A stretch of DNA of 31,040 nt, from the NCBI GenBank assembly GCA_002256535.1, contig NMUJ01000001.1, positions 1-31,040 on the forward strand, given 5' to 3'. A model generated the notes under the pieces. That model ran no database searches, was not told the DNA's origin, and worked only from the letters and a program-made list of their open reading frames with translations. Every line of letters starts with the position of its first letter. Within the stretch, counting starts at the first letter, position 1. Both the position numbers and the translations under genes were made by a program. Positions 30,247 to 31,040 of the stretch are shown one piece after another. Origin of the DNA: Caldifarciminota bacterium 4484_18 (lineage in GTDB: Bacteria > Hydrothermota > UBA3073 > NMUJ01).

Positions 30247-30291
30247 AATTATCGTTTGACCTCTTTATGTATTGACTACACGCATTGTTTA

Positions 30292-30318
30292 AAAATACGA
30301 GATAATGATGCTTGTCAA
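30292..30318 (-). promoter_or_regulatory. Candidate promoter of the tRNA-Trp-secE-nusG-rplKAJ operon
   Basis: On the minus strand TTGACA (30318-30313) is followed after 15 nt by TATTTT (30297-30292), about 45 nt before the tRNA. It overlaps the -35 of the divergent mazG promoter (TTGTCAA palindrome at 30312-30318), so the two may compete. Confidence 0.5.
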
Positions 30319-30338
30319 TAGTATAAATTGTATATTTT
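30312..30338 (+). promoter_or_regulatory. Candidate mazG promoter giving a leaderless transcript
   Basis: TTGTCA (30312-30317), a 15-nt spacer and TATTTT (30333-30338) are followed 6 nt later by the mazG ATG. There is no Shine-Dalgarno, so transcription probably starts at or next to the A of the start codon. Confidence 0.45.
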
Positions 30339-30344
30339 TGACAC

Positions 30345-31040
30345 ATGCAGGAATTTGATAAGCTGGTCGATATCATTAAACGGTTACGCAAGGAATGTCC
30401 ATGGGATAGCAAGCAGACACCGTCAACCTTAACACCACTGTTTTTTGAAGAAGTCTATGAACTATGGGGTAGCCTTGGTGATAAGGATAAAATGGAGGAG
30501 GAGCTCGGCGATATACTATTGTTAGTGGTGATGACAGCACTTGCAGCTAATATAGATATAGTAGAGCTCATTAAGCGTCTACAGGCTAAGCTCATACACC
30601 GACATCCACATGTATTTGGTGATGAGAAGGTTGCAACCCCCGAGGAGGTGTTGAAACTATGGGAACGTGTGAAAGGCAAACCGCTTTTGGAGGAGTTACC
30701 CGACTTACCAGCACTGGCGTTGGCCGCATTTGTACAACGTAAGGCGTCAAAGAAAGGATTTGATTGGCACAACGTAGAGGGTGTGATAGAGAAGATAAAA
30801 GAGGAATTAGAAGAGTTACAGCATGCGAGCGCTGATAAGCAACGTGAGGAGTATGGTGATCTACTATTTGCAGTAGCACATCTTGGTAATTTCCTGGGGT
30901 TGGACCCCGAAACTGCACTCAAAGCTGCGGTGTGTAAGTTTAAGAGAAGGTTCCAGAAAGTGCTCGATAAGCTTAAGGATAATCCCAATATGGCACTGGA
31001 GGAGATGGAGGCTATATGGGAGAAGGCGAAAGAGGAAGAG
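30345..31040 (+). CDS. mazG: Nucleoside triphosphate pyrophosphohydrolase MazG (3' end outside window)
   Basis: MazG hydrolyses NTPs to NMP and PPi, cleaning nucleotide pools. The frame is open for 232 codons from the ATG to the window end, so the protein is nearly complete. The first MazG domain has E-C-P-W-D-S-K-Q-T, the metal-binding E-E-V-Y-E and E-E-E-L-G-D-I-L-L, and I-H-R-H-P-H-V-F-G-D. The second has R-K-A-S-K-K-G-F-D-W, E-E-L-E-E-L and E-E-Y-G-D-L-L-F-A, ending in a basic helix. Between them L-L-E-E-L-P-D-L-P-A-L is the normal linker. It is transcribed away from the ribosomal operon. Confidence 0.95.
   Translation, partial: MQEFDKLVDIIKRLRKECPWDSKQTPSTLTPLFFEEVYELWGSLGDKDKMEEELGDILLLVVMTALAANIDIVELIKRLQAKLIHRHPHVFGDEKVATPEEVLKLWERVKGKPLLEELPDLPALALAAFVQRKASKKGFDWHNVEGVIEKIKEELEELQHASADKQREEYGDLLFAVAHLGNFLGLDPETALKAAVCKFKRRFQKVLDKLKDNPNMALEEMEAIWEKAKEEE

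Noticed and set aside
30161..30412. 83-residue minus-strand frame over tRNA-Trp
   Set aside because: It covers the tRNA and the promoter region and has no coding character.
30455..30988. 177-residue minus-strand frame at the right end
   Set aside because: It is antisense to mazG, which has clear motifs in the plus frame; the shadow is Ser/Cys-rich and not protein-like.

Overview
The window is a gene-dense stretch of bacterial chromosome with low-to-moderate GC. It carries replication, ribosome, cell-wall and housekeeping genes and no sign of phage, insertion sequences or CRISPR. An outer membrane is indicated by the LptF/LptG permease pair. The MEP isoprenoid pathway (IspG), a membrane pyrophosphatase, NAD+-dependent ligase, LptFG, a PSP1/RicT protein and several unplaced proteins together fit an uncultured Gram-negative candidate phylum (something like WOR-3 or a relative). 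That placement is inference; no single gene proves it. The three tRNA genes (Pro-CGG, Leu-CAG, Trp-CCA) do not encode their CCA ends.

Layout. 0-2.2 kb (minus): a DUF59/MIP18 protein, tRNA-Pro, and a membrane pyrophosphatase in two pieces. 2.2-4.5 kb (minus): dnaN and dnaA, with two DnaA-box-like 9-mers at the dnaA start that mark a probable oriC or dnaA autoregulatory site. 4.6-6.75 kb (plus): gpsA remnants and mgtE. 6.7-12.4 kb (minus): ligA, a protein with ACT-like folds, and a membrane spermidine-synthase-like protein, tightly coupled. 12.5-14.7 kb (minus): a UgpB-like solute-binding protein and ispG. 14.8-16.2 kb (plus): a stand-alone tRNA-binding OB-fold protein and an M24 aminopeptidase. 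16.2-17.4 kb (minus): pgk. 17.45-18.75 kb (plus): tRNA-Leu, rplY, pth. 18.7-30.25 kb (minus): one long, mostly overlapping series. In transcription order it is tRNA-Trp, secE, nusG, rplK, rplA, rplJ, a PpiD/SurA-like protein, lptF, lptG, nadK, ricT, a class III aminotransferase, an EcfA-like ATPase, smpB, an amidase and murI. 30.3 kb to the end (plus): mazG, running off the window.

The most striking feature is damage of a particular kind. hppA, dnaN, dnaA, gpsA and mgtE are five consecutive genes around the putative origin, and nadK lies at 23.5-24.1 kb. The first four and nadK lack short segments that hold well-conserved motifs of their families. dnaN, mgtE and nadK carry exact short tandem duplications of 4, 18, 18, 23 and 35 bp. 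Removing the duplications restores reading frames arithmetically in nadK and mgtE. The remaining genes look complete. Simultaneous real damage to so many essential genes is unlikely, so assembly error is the leading explanation, but read-level evidence is needed.

Other points of interest are a recurrent promoter-like pattern (TTGNNN, 15 nt, TANNNN), which in two cases places the start codon 6-7 nt after the -10 box as in leaderless mRNAs; a ribosomal operon in which rplJ is followed by envelope genes instead of rplL-rpoBC; an unrecognised protein with up to three ACT-like modules; and two proteins (spermidine-synthase-like, EcfA-like) that keep their fold signatures but lack key residues. No clearly new defence or mobile system was found.
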